Assembly (NCBI GenBank): GCA_018267825.1
Contig: JAFDXR010000021.1
Coordinates: 117,685 to 181,684 of the forward strand
Direction: 5' to 3'
Length of the DNA: 64,000 nt
DNA from: Bacteroidota bacterium
Lineage (GTDB): Bacteria > Bacteroidota > Bacteroidia > B-17B0 > Aurantibacillaceae
Shown: one piece after another, positions 16,247 to 24,099 of the stretch
How positions within the stretch are numbered: the first letter of the stretch is position 1
Layout: each line of letters starts with the position of its first letter
The notes under the pieces: model-generated
What the model saw: only the letters and a program-made list of their open reading frames with translations
What the model was told of the DNA's origin: nothing
Databases searched by the model: none
Made by a program: the position numbers and the translations under genes

Positions 16247-16899
16247 TATTTCTTTGCTTTTGAAGCTTTATACTCTTCGTTCATACCTTTCAGTACATCT
16301 TCTGTAATATCCAGTTTGGAATTTGTCAGCAATATAGTAGGTACCATGTCGGAGTAAGACAAAATATAGTCAAAACGCCCATTGTTATACTTCACGAGAT
16401 ACTTTTTCATGCTCTCGTTCAGCTGCATTTGTTTTTCCTCGAGTTCATAGCCCAGGTTCTGCAATTGCATTTGCTTATTGGCTATGTCATTTTTTTGCTT
16501 CTCAATGCTTTCTTCCTGTCTTTTCAGATCAGCAGCAGGAGCGATTCCTGTCTGAGCCGATTGTTGGTAAGCTTCGTAATCCTGCTGGATTTTTTCGGTC
16601 ATGGATTGAAGTACGGATTCCAGCCTGTCTTTACGCCCTTTCAGATCTTTAGACATGTCTGTAATATATTCGTATTTTTCATTGAACACATCTGTATTCA
16701 CATAGGCTATTTTGGCATCGGCAAGCGTACTAGGACCATTGACAGCAGGCATGATTTTAACATCAGATGCCGAGTCGGTTTTCTGGGTGGCAACAGATTC
16801 GGCAGGTTGCGCGGCACTTTTCAGTGTATGCACCTCATAAAACAAAAATGCAACAGCAATAATTAAAACGGCATTCAGAATAAGCGATAGATTTTTCAT
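16246..16899 (-). CDS. OmpH/Skp-family periplasmic chaperone-like protein
   Basis: A 217-residue protein anchored or exported by an N-terminal hydrophobic segment (LSLILNAVLIIAVAFLFYEV). The mature part starts with KIAYVNTDVFNEKYEY, the conserved beta-strand of the Skp/OmpH family. It continues as a long Gln/Lys/Glu-rich coiled coil (about residues 75-160) and returns in YILSYSDMVPTILLTN. Skp-like proteins hold unfolded outer-membrane proteins in the periplasm. The uncleaved-looking N-terminus suggests an inner-membrane-tethered version. I chose the ATG at 16899; the frame opens earlier only with a TTG at 16908. It is coupled to the MazG-like gene downstream. Confidence 0.85.
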   Translation of the reverse strand: MKNLSLILNAVLIIAVAFLFYEVHTLKSAAQPAESVATQKTDSASDVKIMPAVNGPSTLADAKIAYVNTDVFNEKYEYITDMSKDLKGRKDRLESVLQSMTEKIQQDYEAYQQSAQTGIAPAADLKRQEESIEKQKNDIANKQMQLQNLGYELEEKQMQLNESMKKYLVKYNNGRFDYILSYSDMVPTILLTNSKLDITEDVLKGMNEEYKASKAKK

Positions 16900-16933
16900 A
16901 AAATACAACTGTTAAACGTGTGTAAATATAGAA

Positions 16934-18061
16934 CTAAAAATTGATGAGTTTTTGCCTTTCTTTGAACTCTATCTTAACATCCGAACTATCCGAATTGGTT
17001 ATTTCACGAATGTAACGGCAGGTCTGCATAAAAACGGGTTTTTCTGGAAAACAAGGTGTTTTCAATTCTGTAATACACCAGGCTTTTACATAGAGTACAT
17101 TATAGTCTGAGTTTTTCACAACAAAATTCCGGATATAATATGGCAGGCTTTTCAGGGCTTTGTCACTCAGAATAATATCACCACTATTGGTGTTACCCGA
17201 ATAAAGTGAACTGGATAAATAAGAAGGCCAGCGGTTAAAGAGGCTGAATACCGGGGCAATCAGCATAAATATTATCACAAGGTAAAAACACCCGCTCTTA
17301 AACAGGTATGTCCATGAATAATAACGCTCCCGTGTATTTCCGGCAAATAAAAGCAGGCATAGCACCATCATCACTATATTCCATGGCCATACCACATAGT
17401 TGTATGATTTACCCATAGGTCCCAGCATGCATAATATAAACACATGCATGAAAATGATCAGCGGAAGAAAAATAAAACGCATCGATTTCACCAACAAGCC
17501 CGCACCAATGATCATTTCGACATAGGGCACCAGACTTCCGAATTTCATCAGGTTTATTTTCTGCCGGTCGCTCACATGACTATATACCGGTTCTATAAAC
17601 CACGTATAAGTATCTTTCACAAAGGCGTTATTCAACTTCTGAATCCCGCTGAAGATGTATATAAGCGCTACCAGGAGCTGAAGGCTTATAAATACGGTGA
17701 TGTAATTATTCGGATCGTCGACCCGTTTCTTGTAGCACAACAAAACAAACACAATAAGCAGGTAATTGAAAAACCAGGGCTGAAGCCTGTTTTGATCGTC
17801 CATAATCAGATACATGGAAAACAGGATCAATAGAATGCTGCTCCAGTTCGATCTGAAAAACACTGCCAGTAAAATAAAAATCAGCAGCAGTGCCAGGTTT
17901 ACATAATCATAGGGAGGCACCATACCCGTCCACCCTTCAAAAAGAGGCGCTTTCGGGAACCAACGCTGCCCGGCCCACAGATTATAACTAATGGCCACAG
18001 AGATCAGGAGACCAATGAGTACGGTATATTTTATAAGTTCTAAACGTGCTGTAATCCGCAT
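16934..18061 (-). CDS. Multipass inner-membrane protein of unknown function
   Basis: A 375-residue protein with about eight hydrophobic segments spread over residues 15-265 and a C-terminal soluble part of about 100 residues. Conserved-looking features include FSGIQKLNNAF, SLVPYVEMIIGAGLLVK and IFMHVFILCML, which recall the membrane core of DoxX/MauE or HTTM (vitamin-K-carboxylase-like) proteins. I cannot assign a family with confidence. The tail contains four Cys residues (AWCITELKTPCFPEK and later CRYI). It starts three bases after the NlpC/P60 stop and belongs to the ECF-sigma operon. No catalytic motif is visible. Confidence 0.7.
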   Translation of the reverse strand: MRITARLELIKYTVLIGLLISVAISYNLWAGQRWFPKAPLFEGWTGMVPPYDYVNLALLLIFILLAVFFRSNWSSILLILFSMYLIMDDQNRLQPWFFNYLLIVFVLLCYKKRVDDPNNYITVFISLQLLVALIYIFSGIQKLNNAFVKDTYTWFIEPVYSHVSDRQKINLMKFGSLVPYVEMIIGAGLLVKSMRFIFLPLIIFMHVFILCMLGPMGKSYNYVVWPWNIVMMVLCLLLFAGNTRERYYSWTYLFKSGCFYLVIIFMLIAPVFSLFNRWPSYLSSSLYSGNTNSGDIILSDKALKSLPYYIRNFVVKNSDYNVLYVKAWCITELKTPCFPEKPVFMQTCRYIREITNSDSSDVKIEFKERQKLINF

Positions 18062-18064
18062 ATC

Positions 18065-18628
18065 TTATTTTACACGGCCGGACCTTACAAAGTATTTTTT
18101 GTAATAAGGCTCATTTAAATCATTAATGATGACTCCCTTTTTAGTGGAAGCGTGTATAAACTTATTGTTCTGCAGGTATACACCCACATGCGAAATTTTC
18201 CCTGAATTGATGTCAAAAAACACGAGGTCCCCCTCTTTAAGATCGGAGGCATCTATCTTTTTGCTTTCCTCAGCCTGTGTTTTAGCCGAGGGAGAAATCT
18301 GTTTATGATACACGGTATTATAAAGTGTCATGGAGAAACCCGAACAATCTACACCTTGTTTATCTTTTCCGCCGTATTTATAAGGCACTCCATACCAATC
18401 GTTGATGAATATGTAAAGTGCAGTATTCTTAAGCTGTTTCTCATCCACACTCAGTATAGCCGCATATTTCTGAAGGATGGCCTCTGTCTTATCCGTCTTT
18501 TTTCCTTCAGCCTGGCTGGTGTTAGTCTCTGTGTTTTTTGTAACCACCACTTTTTTGTGCGATGAACAGGACGCTATAAATAATCCAAGCGCAAGGACGT
18601 AAAGATATATGTGAGGCTGTTTTCGCAC
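18065..18628 (-). CDS. NlpC/P60 (C40) peptidoglycan hydrolase lipoprotein
   Basis: A secreted cysteine peptidase that should cut peptide stems of peptidoglycan. The catalytic Cys is in GVDCSGF, the catalytic His in GKISHVGVYL, and the third polar residue lies near NNKFIHAST. The N-terminus has a signal peptide ending in the lipobox LFIASC, so the protein is a lipoprotein facing the periplasm or surface. The frame is open to a TTG at 18673 but contains no ATG. The GTG at 18628 gives a canonical lipoprotein signal (RKQPHIYLYVLALGLFIASC) and is chosen, with some doubt. It sits between the anti-sigma-like gene and the multipass protein. Confidence 0.85.
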   Translation of the reverse strand: MRKQPHIYLYVLALGLFIASCSSHKKVVVTKNTETNTSQAEGKKTDKTEAILQKYAAILSVDEKQLKNTALYIFINDWYGVPYKYGGKDKQGVDCSGFSMTLYNTVYHKQISPSAKTQAEESKKIDASDLKEGDLVFFDINSGKISHVGVYLQNNKFIHASTKKGVIINDLNEPYYKKYFVRSGRVK

Positions 18629-18698
18629 GACACTTAAAATTAAGGCATAATGTCGGCTGCTTTGGCAGCTCAATAAAAATGTTCTTTACAGTGTCCTG

Positions 18699-20018
18699 TT
18701 AAAATGTAAGGAAGAGTGTAATTGCCGATGTTCTGTTCTGCCCGTTTACCGAAGCAGGATGCCAGCCTTTCATACTGTTGAGGGCCGCCTCCAGGGCTGC
18801 GATACAGGCATTGCAGGTATTGCTGGTATTTACCAGTTTATTCACCTTTAATGTTCCGTCTGATGAAACAGTAGCCGATACCCGGTAACTACCTTTTAAA
18901 ACCAGGTTTTTGTTGCTTTCATTCACTTTTTTCAACAGATATTCTTTCACCGCCTTATCGCCCCCGTCAAAATAAGGTTTTGCTCCCGGCATGATGGAGT
19001 CTGCATTCGCTAAAGCTTTAGAGTCGTCCATGTCAAAATTACTTTCGCCGGATACCGGCGTGGTTGTATTCGCACTTGTATAAGACGGTTTACTTTCGAG
19101 TGTTTTCTGATTACTCTGATTGTTTACAGGTCCGTTATAATAACCGCCCATGGTATTCGTTGCCGGCTGTCCGGCCGGATTTGCACTTTCGCTGGCTATT
19201 CCATTCGCAGCCTCATCTTTACTGTATTTACGGGTCTTTTCTTTACCCGATTTCTTTTTGGCAAGATCACCACCGGATACTTCCTGGCTCAGGGTTGTTC
19301 CGGAGGTTACGACAACAGGCTGTTTTGTTCCCTCCGCTTCCCAATTATAGGTGCCTGCAGCAGTTTCACTGGCTTTGGTTGTGACCTGGGCTACCTTATC
19401 TTCTTCTTTTTTGGCTTCAGCAACTGTTTGCTCCTCCAGCCGATCGGCCCTGGTAACGTTATCGTTCGCCACATGATCCTTCCCTTCTTCATTGGCAGCA
19501 ACCGACTTGAAAGGGTACATATTCTTTTCCTCGTCTACAACCTGTTTTTCATCGGCAAGAATGAGATCCTGCTTCTCTGCGCTTATTGCCCCACTTACAT
19601 TTTTATTTAACGCATCTGTGGGAGCAAGGGTTTGAACAGAATCCGATTCTGCTTCAGATCTAAGCTGATTTTCAGAACTAATCGGTGCTTCAGCCGGTGA
19701 CGTTGCATCGTTATTCAGGGCTATGTTCTGTGGGGTACCCTGTTTGGCTGAATTAAACCAAAGGCTCACCAGGCCAATAATAATAACAAGCCCGGCAGCA
19801 GCCGAAAACCATATGATACCTCTGGAACGTGTGGAACCGTTTTGTTCAGCCGTTTTTTTTGAAATATCGGATAATACATTTTCATAGGCCTCACGGGCTT
19901 CTGAGGGATTATTGAGCATAGCAAAACCTTCCAGGGCGTCTTTTTCAAAGTCGTCCATGTGCTCATGCCCACCTTCGTTGAGGTGGTCCAGCTTTTTGAA
20001 AAGCTCATCAGCATCCAT
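18699..20018 (-). CDS. Membrane anti-sigma-like protein with TonB-type C-terminal domain
   Basis: A 439-residue single-pass protein. Residues 1-65 are acidic and helical (DADELFKKLDHL, DDFEKDALEGFAML) and would face the cytoplasm, as in anti-sigma factors. One membrane segment follows (IIWFSAAAGLVIIIGLVSLWF). A disordered periplasmic stretch of about 270 residues is rich in Ala, Ser, Asn and Glu. The last 100 residues resemble a TonB C-terminal domain: VSATVSSDGTLKV, then CNACIAALEAALNSMKGW, then NGQNRTSAITLFLTF. The gene follows the ECF sigma gene by seven bases when the ATG at 20018 is used; the frame extends to a TTG at 20060 inside the sigma gene. It probably restrains the sigma factor and senses the outer envelope. 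This role is inferred. Confidence 0.75.
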   Translation of the reverse strand: MDADELFKKLDHLNEGGHEHMDDFEKDALEGFAMLNNPSEAREAYENVLSDISKKTAEQNGSTRSRGIIWFSAAAGLVIIIGLVSLWFNSAKQGTPQNIALNNDATSPAEAPISSENQLRSEAESDSVQTLAPTDALNKNVSGAISAEKQDLILADEKQVVDEEKNMYPFKSVAANEEGKDHVANDNVTRADRLEEQTVAEAKKEEDKVAQVTTKASETAAGTYNWEAEGTKQPVVVTSGTTLSQEVSGGDLAKKKSGKEKTRKYSKDEAANGIASESANPAGQPATNTMGGYYNGPVNNQSNQKTLESKPSYTSANTTTPVSGESNFDMDDSKALANADSIMPGAKPYFDGGDKAVKEYLLKKVNESNKNLVLKGSYRVSATVSSDGTLKVNKLVNTSNTCNACIAALEAALNSMKGWHPASVNGQNRTSAITLFLTF

Positions 20019-20025
20019 CGGTTTA

Positions 20026-20622
20026 TTATGTTGATCGTTGTTCACCAATGTTTTTTTCAAGTTTTAGTTTCAGGTTACGTTTCCCGTTTTGTATATAGCT
20101 TTTTACCTCATTCAGTGAATAGCCGGTCAGGTCGGCGACTTCCTGGTAAGATTTATCCTTCAGATAAAACCATTCTATACAAATACGCTGCTCGTTGTTT
20201 AGTTCTGCAATAGCCATTTCGAGCATGGTATACCGGGTTTCTTTCGCTTCTGCATGATTGGGATGCCCGATTGGTTCAGTTTCCATAAACAAGCCGGCAT
20301 TTTCCTGAAGTTCTATTTCCTTACGCAGTTTACTCTGTCTTTGCCGGATCTGCATGAGACAATAATTCTTCGAGAACGTATATAGCCAGCTCTTAAAGAA
20401 TTCGACCTGATGCTTAAGCAGATCGGAAAGAAGCTTTTCGAAAATCTGCATCACAGCATCCTGGGCTTCATCTTTGTCTTTCAGATATTTGATGCATAAA
20501 CCCAGTACGAGATGTGCGTAGCGCTTATATAAAATACCAACAAACAAATTATTACGGGTAAGTTTATACTCCTGTATTAATTCGTTGTCTGTATAATGCT
20601 GGTATTTTTCGGGGTAAATCAA
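20026..20622 (-). CDS. ECF-type RNA polymerase sigma factor
   Basis: A 198-residue sigma-70 family protein with only regions 2 and 4, as in extracytoplasmic-function sigma factors. Region 2 is marked by YLKDKDEAQDAVMQIFEKLL (about residues 45-64) and the following FFKSWLYTFSKNYCL. Region 4 is marked by QRICIEWFYLKDKSYQEVA and the helix-turn-helix LNEVKSYIQNGKRNL. There is no ATG near the start; TTG at 20622 is the best initiation codon, since the in-frame stop is only ten codons upstream. It heads an operon with an anti-sigma-like protein, a NlpC/P60 lipoprotein, a multipass protein and OmpH, which suggests an envelope-maintenance regulon. Confidence 0.9.
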   Translation of the reverse strand: MIYPEKYQHYTDNELIQEYKLTRNNLFVGILYKRYAHLVLGLCIKYLKDKDEAQDAVMQIFEKLLSDLLKHQVEFFKSWLYTFSKNYCLMQIRQRQSKLRKEIELQENAGLFMETEPIGHPNHAEAKETRYTMLEMAIAELNNEQRICIEWFYLKDKSYQEVADLTGYSLNEVKSYIQNGKRNLKLKLEKNIGEQRST

Positions 20623-20690
20623 AGCGTATGGTAAAATTAGGGATTGAAATCAGGAAATCGAAGAGCTTTTCGAATTATTACAAAATAATG

Positions 20691-20722
20691 GTTGTTAACA
20701 TTCGTCAGGAGTTTTATATTTG
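20691..20722 (+). promoter_or_regulatory. Promoter of the YfiR-like gene
   Basis: GTTG (20691-20694), a 20-base spacer and TATATTTG (20715-20722): an exact -7 element and a three-of-four -33 element. Transcription should begin near 20728. That leaves a leader of about 50 bases containing a six-base-pair hairpin (TGGCAA-GCAAT-TTGCCA, 20738-20754) and a short upstream reading frame. Confidence 0.65.
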
Positions 20723-20753
20723 TTGGTTAAAGCCTTTTGGCAAGCAATTTGCC

Positions 20754-20780
20754 ATGGCTAAACAACAATCTATTTTTTGA
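20754..20780 (+). other. Eight-codon upstream reading frame overlapping the TTG start of the YfiR-like gene
   Basis: The ATG at 20754 opens the peptide MAKQQSIF, which stops at TGA 20778-20780. That stop overlaps the TTG start codon (20777-20779) of the next gene. The two frames differ by one base at a run of six T (20773-20778). If one more T were present, or if the ribosome or polymerase slipped there, the peptide would read straight into the YfiR-like signal peptide with an ATG start. Confidence 0.5.
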
Positions 20781-21301
20781 AATCAGGTATCAGATATATC
20801 TTATTGATTGCCATTGTATTTGGTTGTTTTGGTTTTCAGCAGAACTATGACACCAATGCCAAGGTAAAAGCAGTATACCTGTATAATTTCACCCGTTATT
20901 TCGAATGGCCTGAGAGCATGAAATCCGGCAATTTTGTGATCCAGGTTATTGGAACCAATAACAACCTGAATCAGGAACTGAGTAAGCTCGCCGCCACAAA
21001 ACAGGTTGGTAATCAAAAGCTTGAAATAAAGGCTTCACCTATTATTGATAAGGAATCAAAACCACATATTGTATTTCTGTTACCGGAATCATCGGGTAGT
21101 TTACCTGAGATACTGGCAAAACTCAAAGGCAAAAACACACTGATTATTACCGAAAAAGCAGGCATGGCTAAAGCCGGTGCCTCGATCAATTTCGTGGTGG
21201 ATGATAACAAAATAAAATTCGAGTATAATAAAACAAATGCTGCAAAAGCCGGATTGAAAAGCAACGACGAGATCAAGAACCTGGCCGTTGCAGTATATTA
21301 A
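20777..21301 (+). CDS. YfiR-family (DUF4154) periplasmic protein
   Basis: A 174-residue exported protein with the signal peptide GIRYILLIAIVFGCFGFQQ. The mature part has the YfiR pattern: KAVYLYNFTRYFEWPE, FVIQVIGTN, then GKNTLIITEKAGMAKAGASINFV and a final KIKFEYNKTNAAKAGLKS. In Pseudomonas, YfiR is a periplasmic inhibitor of the membrane diguanylate cyclase YfiN; in other bacteria, homologues sit beside many kinds of membrane sensor. Here the operon partner is a HAMP-SpoIIE phosphatase. The only plausible in-frame start is TTG at 20777, overlapping the stop of a short upstream frame. The Cys residues used for redox control in Pseudomonas YfiR are absent from the mature protein. Confidence 0.88.
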   Translation: MKSGIRYILLIAIVFGCFGFQQNYDTNAKVKAVYLYNFTRYFEWPESMKSGNFVIQVIGTNNNLNQELSKLAATKQVGNQKLEIKASPIIDKESKPHIVFLLPESSGSLPEILAKLKGKNTLIITEKAGMAKAGASINFVVDDNKIKFEYNKTNAAKAGLKSNDEIKNLAVAVY

Positions 21302-21317
21302 AAAATTTATATATTTG
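21287..21317 (+). promoter_or_regulatory. Promoter inside the end of the YfiR-like gene
   Basis: GTTG (21287-21290), a 19-base spacer and an exact TATATTTG (21310-21317). The next ATG (21323) is five bases downstream, so the transcript would begin at or just beside the start codon and have almost no leader. Confidence 0.6.
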
Positions 21318-21322
21318 TATTG

Positions 21323-22231
21323 ATGATAAGTCTGTCTAAATCATACTGTTACCATAAAAAGAGCATCTTTTACATGCTTATTTTATGGTGTTCTGTTTCT
21401 GTAGCACAGACCGATTCATTATTCCGTGCGCAGGACCTGTGTAATCAGAAACGTTTTGAAGAAGCCATTAAGGTTATAGACCGTGCCATTGTTGATCCTC
21501 AGACCAATAGCGATCCATTCTCATGGCACCTTCGTTCTTTTGCATACCTGCATTCATACAAATCAAAAGGCCAGAATAATACAGCGTATCTCAATCTGCT
21601 CGACACTTCCCTGGCCTCGGCGATTATATCTAACAAGCTTGATAACACCGGTGAATACAAGGATAATAACCGCAACTTTATAAAAAACGCATCGATCATT
21701 TATTATAAACTTTGTTCTACATTTCTTCAGGACTCTCTGAACAATGAAAAGTCTCTTGTTTTTTATGAAAAATATAAAAAGGCTACATTACTCATCGATC
21801 CTGAGTTTAACATGAAAGCCAAGGACATTGAGTATTACAGTGCCACTGGCGCCATCTTTTCTGAATTATATATCAATAAAAATTTTGACCCTAAATACGG
21901 CGATATTGCCAAATCCTCACTCCTCAAAGTACTTGAAATGGACCCGAAAAATATCAAAGCGAATCTGAACCTTGGTGTACTGTACTATAACCAGGGAGCA
22001 ACCCTGATGCGCCAGATGGACTATGACGTGGACTTAAGTCAGCTGGATGTTATACAGGAGAACGCCAAGAAATTATTTAAACAATCCTTACCATTTATGA
22101 CTAAGGTTTATGAGCTTAATCCGGAAGACAAACGTGTATTAGAAGGCTTGCAGGGGATTTATTACAGTCTGAATGATTTCGACAAATCCAATGAATTCAA
22201 GCAAAAATTGGAAGCTCAAAATCAAAGATAA
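21323..22231 (+). CDS. Exported TPR-like protein
   Basis: A 302-residue protein with an N-terminal signal or anchor segment (KSIFYMLILWCSVSVAQ) and helical TPR-like pairs: ALAQ-type FRAQDLCNQKRFEEAIKVID (about residues 36-55), then ILKVLEMDPKNIKANLNLGVLYYNQG-like helices near residue 205-235, and YELNPEDKRVLEGLQGIYYS near the end. It has no catalytic motif. It lies between the YfiR-like gene and the SpoIIE phosphatase gene, so a periplasmic scaffold or sensor in the same pathway is a fair guess. I chose the ATG at 21323; the frame also offers a TTG three bases upstream. Confidence 0.8.
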   Translation: MISLSKSYCYHKKSIFYMLILWCSVSVAQTDSLFRAQDLCNQKRFEEAIKVIDRAIVDPQTNSDPFSWHLRSFAYLHSYKSKGQNNTAYLNLLDTSLASAIISNKLDNTGEYKDNNRNFIKNASIIYYKLCSTFLQDSLNNEKSLVFYEKYKKATLLIDPEFNMKAKDIEYYSATGAIFSELYINKNFDPKYGDIAKSSLLKVLEMDPKNIKANLNLGVLYYNQGATLMRQMDYDVDLSQLDVIQENAKKLFKQSLPFMTKVYELNPEDKRVLEGLQGIYYSLNDFDKSNEFKQKLEAQNQR

Positions 22232-22245
22232 TCTGTACACGTTTT

Positions 22246-24024
22246 ATGGCATTTAGGTTTACAATTGGAAGAAAACTTGGGACCGGTTTCGGCGTCTTAC
22301 TGTTTTTAACTATTGTGGCATTTGCTCTCACCATTGCTACTGTTACCAAAAGCAAACAACAGACCGAATCGGTGGTAAGCCAGGTAACCCCTTCGGTAGC
22401 TGCGCTCAAAGAGTACAACTTTCTGCTTCAGAAATCGCAAACCCTTATTTCGAAATGGGTATATAGCCGTACCCGCGATGATGAGCCTTTTAAGACAGAC
22501 CTTCGTAACCTCATTAATAAGGAATATCCAAACATCAAGGCGAAAATAAATGCGTTGTCGGCAAACTGGAATCCCGAAGAAAAATCAAAATTCAAATCGA
22601 TCGTTAAGTTTACTGATGGACTTTTCCAGGTTTATGAAACTGAGATCATGTCTGTTCTGAACTCGCTTGAATCGTATAATGATGCCAGTATCACGTTCCC
22701 GGTTCAGCTCTCCTTTGAAGATACCGAAGAAAAAATAAAAATGTTATATGGTCAGCTCGATGGCCTGATCAAAGAAAAACAGACAAACGCAGAAACGGTA
22801 ACAGACCAGATGTTCGTCTCATTTAATTTCCTTGAAAATGTTGTACAGTTCATGGGAATCGGGCTGATTGTCGGTGGTATTTTAATTGCACTTTTCACAA
22901 CACGCTCCATTACAAAACCTATCCAGCAACTGAAGAAAATGCTGCTATCCATGGGTATCGGGGTTTTGCCGAAAGAGCGAATCAGTTATCGTACAGATGA
23001 AATCGGGGAAATGGGCATTGCCCTGAACAGCCTCATTGAATCTATGGAAAGCACTACCGAATTTGCCAAGCAAACGGGAACAGGGAATTTTAACGCTTAT
23101 TTCAAACCCCTGAGTAAAGATGACTCATTGGGACACGCTCTCCTGAAGATGCGGGATGGTCTTGCTGAAAATGAACGTGTACTCGAACAGAAAGTCATAG
23201 AACGTACGGAAGAAGTTGTACGGCAGAAAGAAGAAATTGAAGTAAAAACAAAAGAGCTGGAGATCCTGTTTAAGCAGGTTACAGATAGTATCCATTATGC
23301 CAAACGTATTCAGGAAGCTATTTTACCCCCTAATAGCCTTGTGAAATCATTACTCCCTAATTCATTTGTGCTTTATAAACCAAAAGACATTGTAAGTGGC
23401 GACTTTTACTGGATCGATAAAAAAGATGAATGGGTTTACTTTGCAGCAGTAGATTGTACAGGCCACGGTGTGCCGGGGGCTTTTATGAGTATTGTGGGTT
23501 ACAACCTTCTGAAAGATATTTTAAATAATACAAGCAGTGCCACACCTGCCCAGATCATGGATAAAATGAATGATGGTGTTGCTTCTACCCTGCATGTTAA
23601 CCAGGAACGTCAGACAAAAGACGGCATGGACATGACACTTTGCGCCATTAACTTTAACACACTGGAATTACAGTATGCCGGCGCATTCAATCCCCTTTAT
23701 ATCGTACGCAATGGCGAACTTATGCAATTCAAATCCGATAAATTCCCTGTGGGCATGCATATCGGTGAAAAGCAGAACTTCAACAACAACAGCATACAGC
23801 TGCAAAAAGGCGATAGTATATACATATTCTCCGATGGTTATGCCGATCAGTTCGGAGGACCAAGAGGCAAGAAGTTTATGGCCGGTAATTTCAGAAACCT
23901 GTTGACCTCGGTGAGTACACTTGACATTGAAAAACAAAAGACCTCATTGAATCAGACAATAGAGGAATGGCGCGGTCAGCTTGAACAGGTTGATGATATT
24001 CTGATCATTGGTGTGAGGGTTTAA
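22246..24024 (+). CDS. HAMP-domain SpoIIE/PP2C-type protein phosphatase
   Basis: A 592-residue inner-membrane signalling protein. TM1 is at about residues 13-35. A helical periplasmic sensor (about 36-190) is followed by TM2 (about 200-222), a HAMP segment (ending with TRSITKPIQQLKKML and PKERISYRTDEIGEMG), a coiled coil (about 305-360) and a C-terminal SpoIIE phosphatase domain. Metal-binding motifs are VSGDFYW, AAVDCTGHGVPGAFMS, DGMDMTLC, FSDGYADQFGG and VDDILIIG. Such enzymes dephosphorylate anti-sigma-factor antagonists or other Ser/Thr-phosphorylated proteins. No antagonist or switch kinase gene is in the window. The YfiR-like and TPR-like proteins encoded just upstream are good candidates to act on its periplasmic sensor. 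The stop is followed by a strong terminator. Confidence 0.92.
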   Translation: MAFRFTIGRKLGTGFGVLLFLTIVAFALTIATVTKSKQQTESVVSQVTPSVAALKEYNFLLQKSQTLISKWVYSRTRDDEPFKTDLRNLINKEYPNIKAKINALSANWNPEEKSKFKSIVKFTDGLFQVYETEIMSVLNSLESYNDASITFPVQLSFEDTEEKIKMLYGQLDGLIKEKQTNAETVTDQMFVSFNFLENVVQFMGIGLIVGGILIALFTTRSITKPIQQLKKMLLSMGIGVLPKERISYRTDEIGEMGIALNSLIESMESTTEFAKQTGTGNFNAYFKPLSKDDSLGHALLKMRDGLAENERVLEQKVIERTEEVVRQKEEIEVKTKELEILFKQVTDSIHYAKRIQEAILPPNSLVKSLLPNSFVLYKPKDIVSGDFYWIDKKDEWVYFAAVDCTGHGVPGAFMSIVGYNLLKDILNNTSSATPAQIMDKMNDGVASTLHVNQERQTKDGMDMTLCAINFNTLELQYAGAFNPLYIVRNGELMQFKSDKFPVGMHIGEKQNFNNNSIQLQKGDSIYIFSDGYADQFGGPRGKKFMAGNFRNLLTSVSTLDIEKQKTSLNQTIEEWRGQLEQVDDILIIGVRV

Positions 24025-24047
24025 ATCCCACTAAATGAAAGACAAGG

Positions 24048-24077
24048 AAAAAGGCGGAGTTATGACTCCGCCTTTTT
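24048..24077. terminator. Bidirectional terminator
   Basis: A 13-base-pair stem (AAAAAGGCGGAGT paired with ACTCCGCCTTTTT) with a TATG loop. It lies between the convergent phosphatase and sugar-transferase genes and has an A-tract and T-tract suited to both strands. Confidence 0.9.
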
Positions 24078-24099
24078 ATTTATCTGTGGTTTTACGTTT

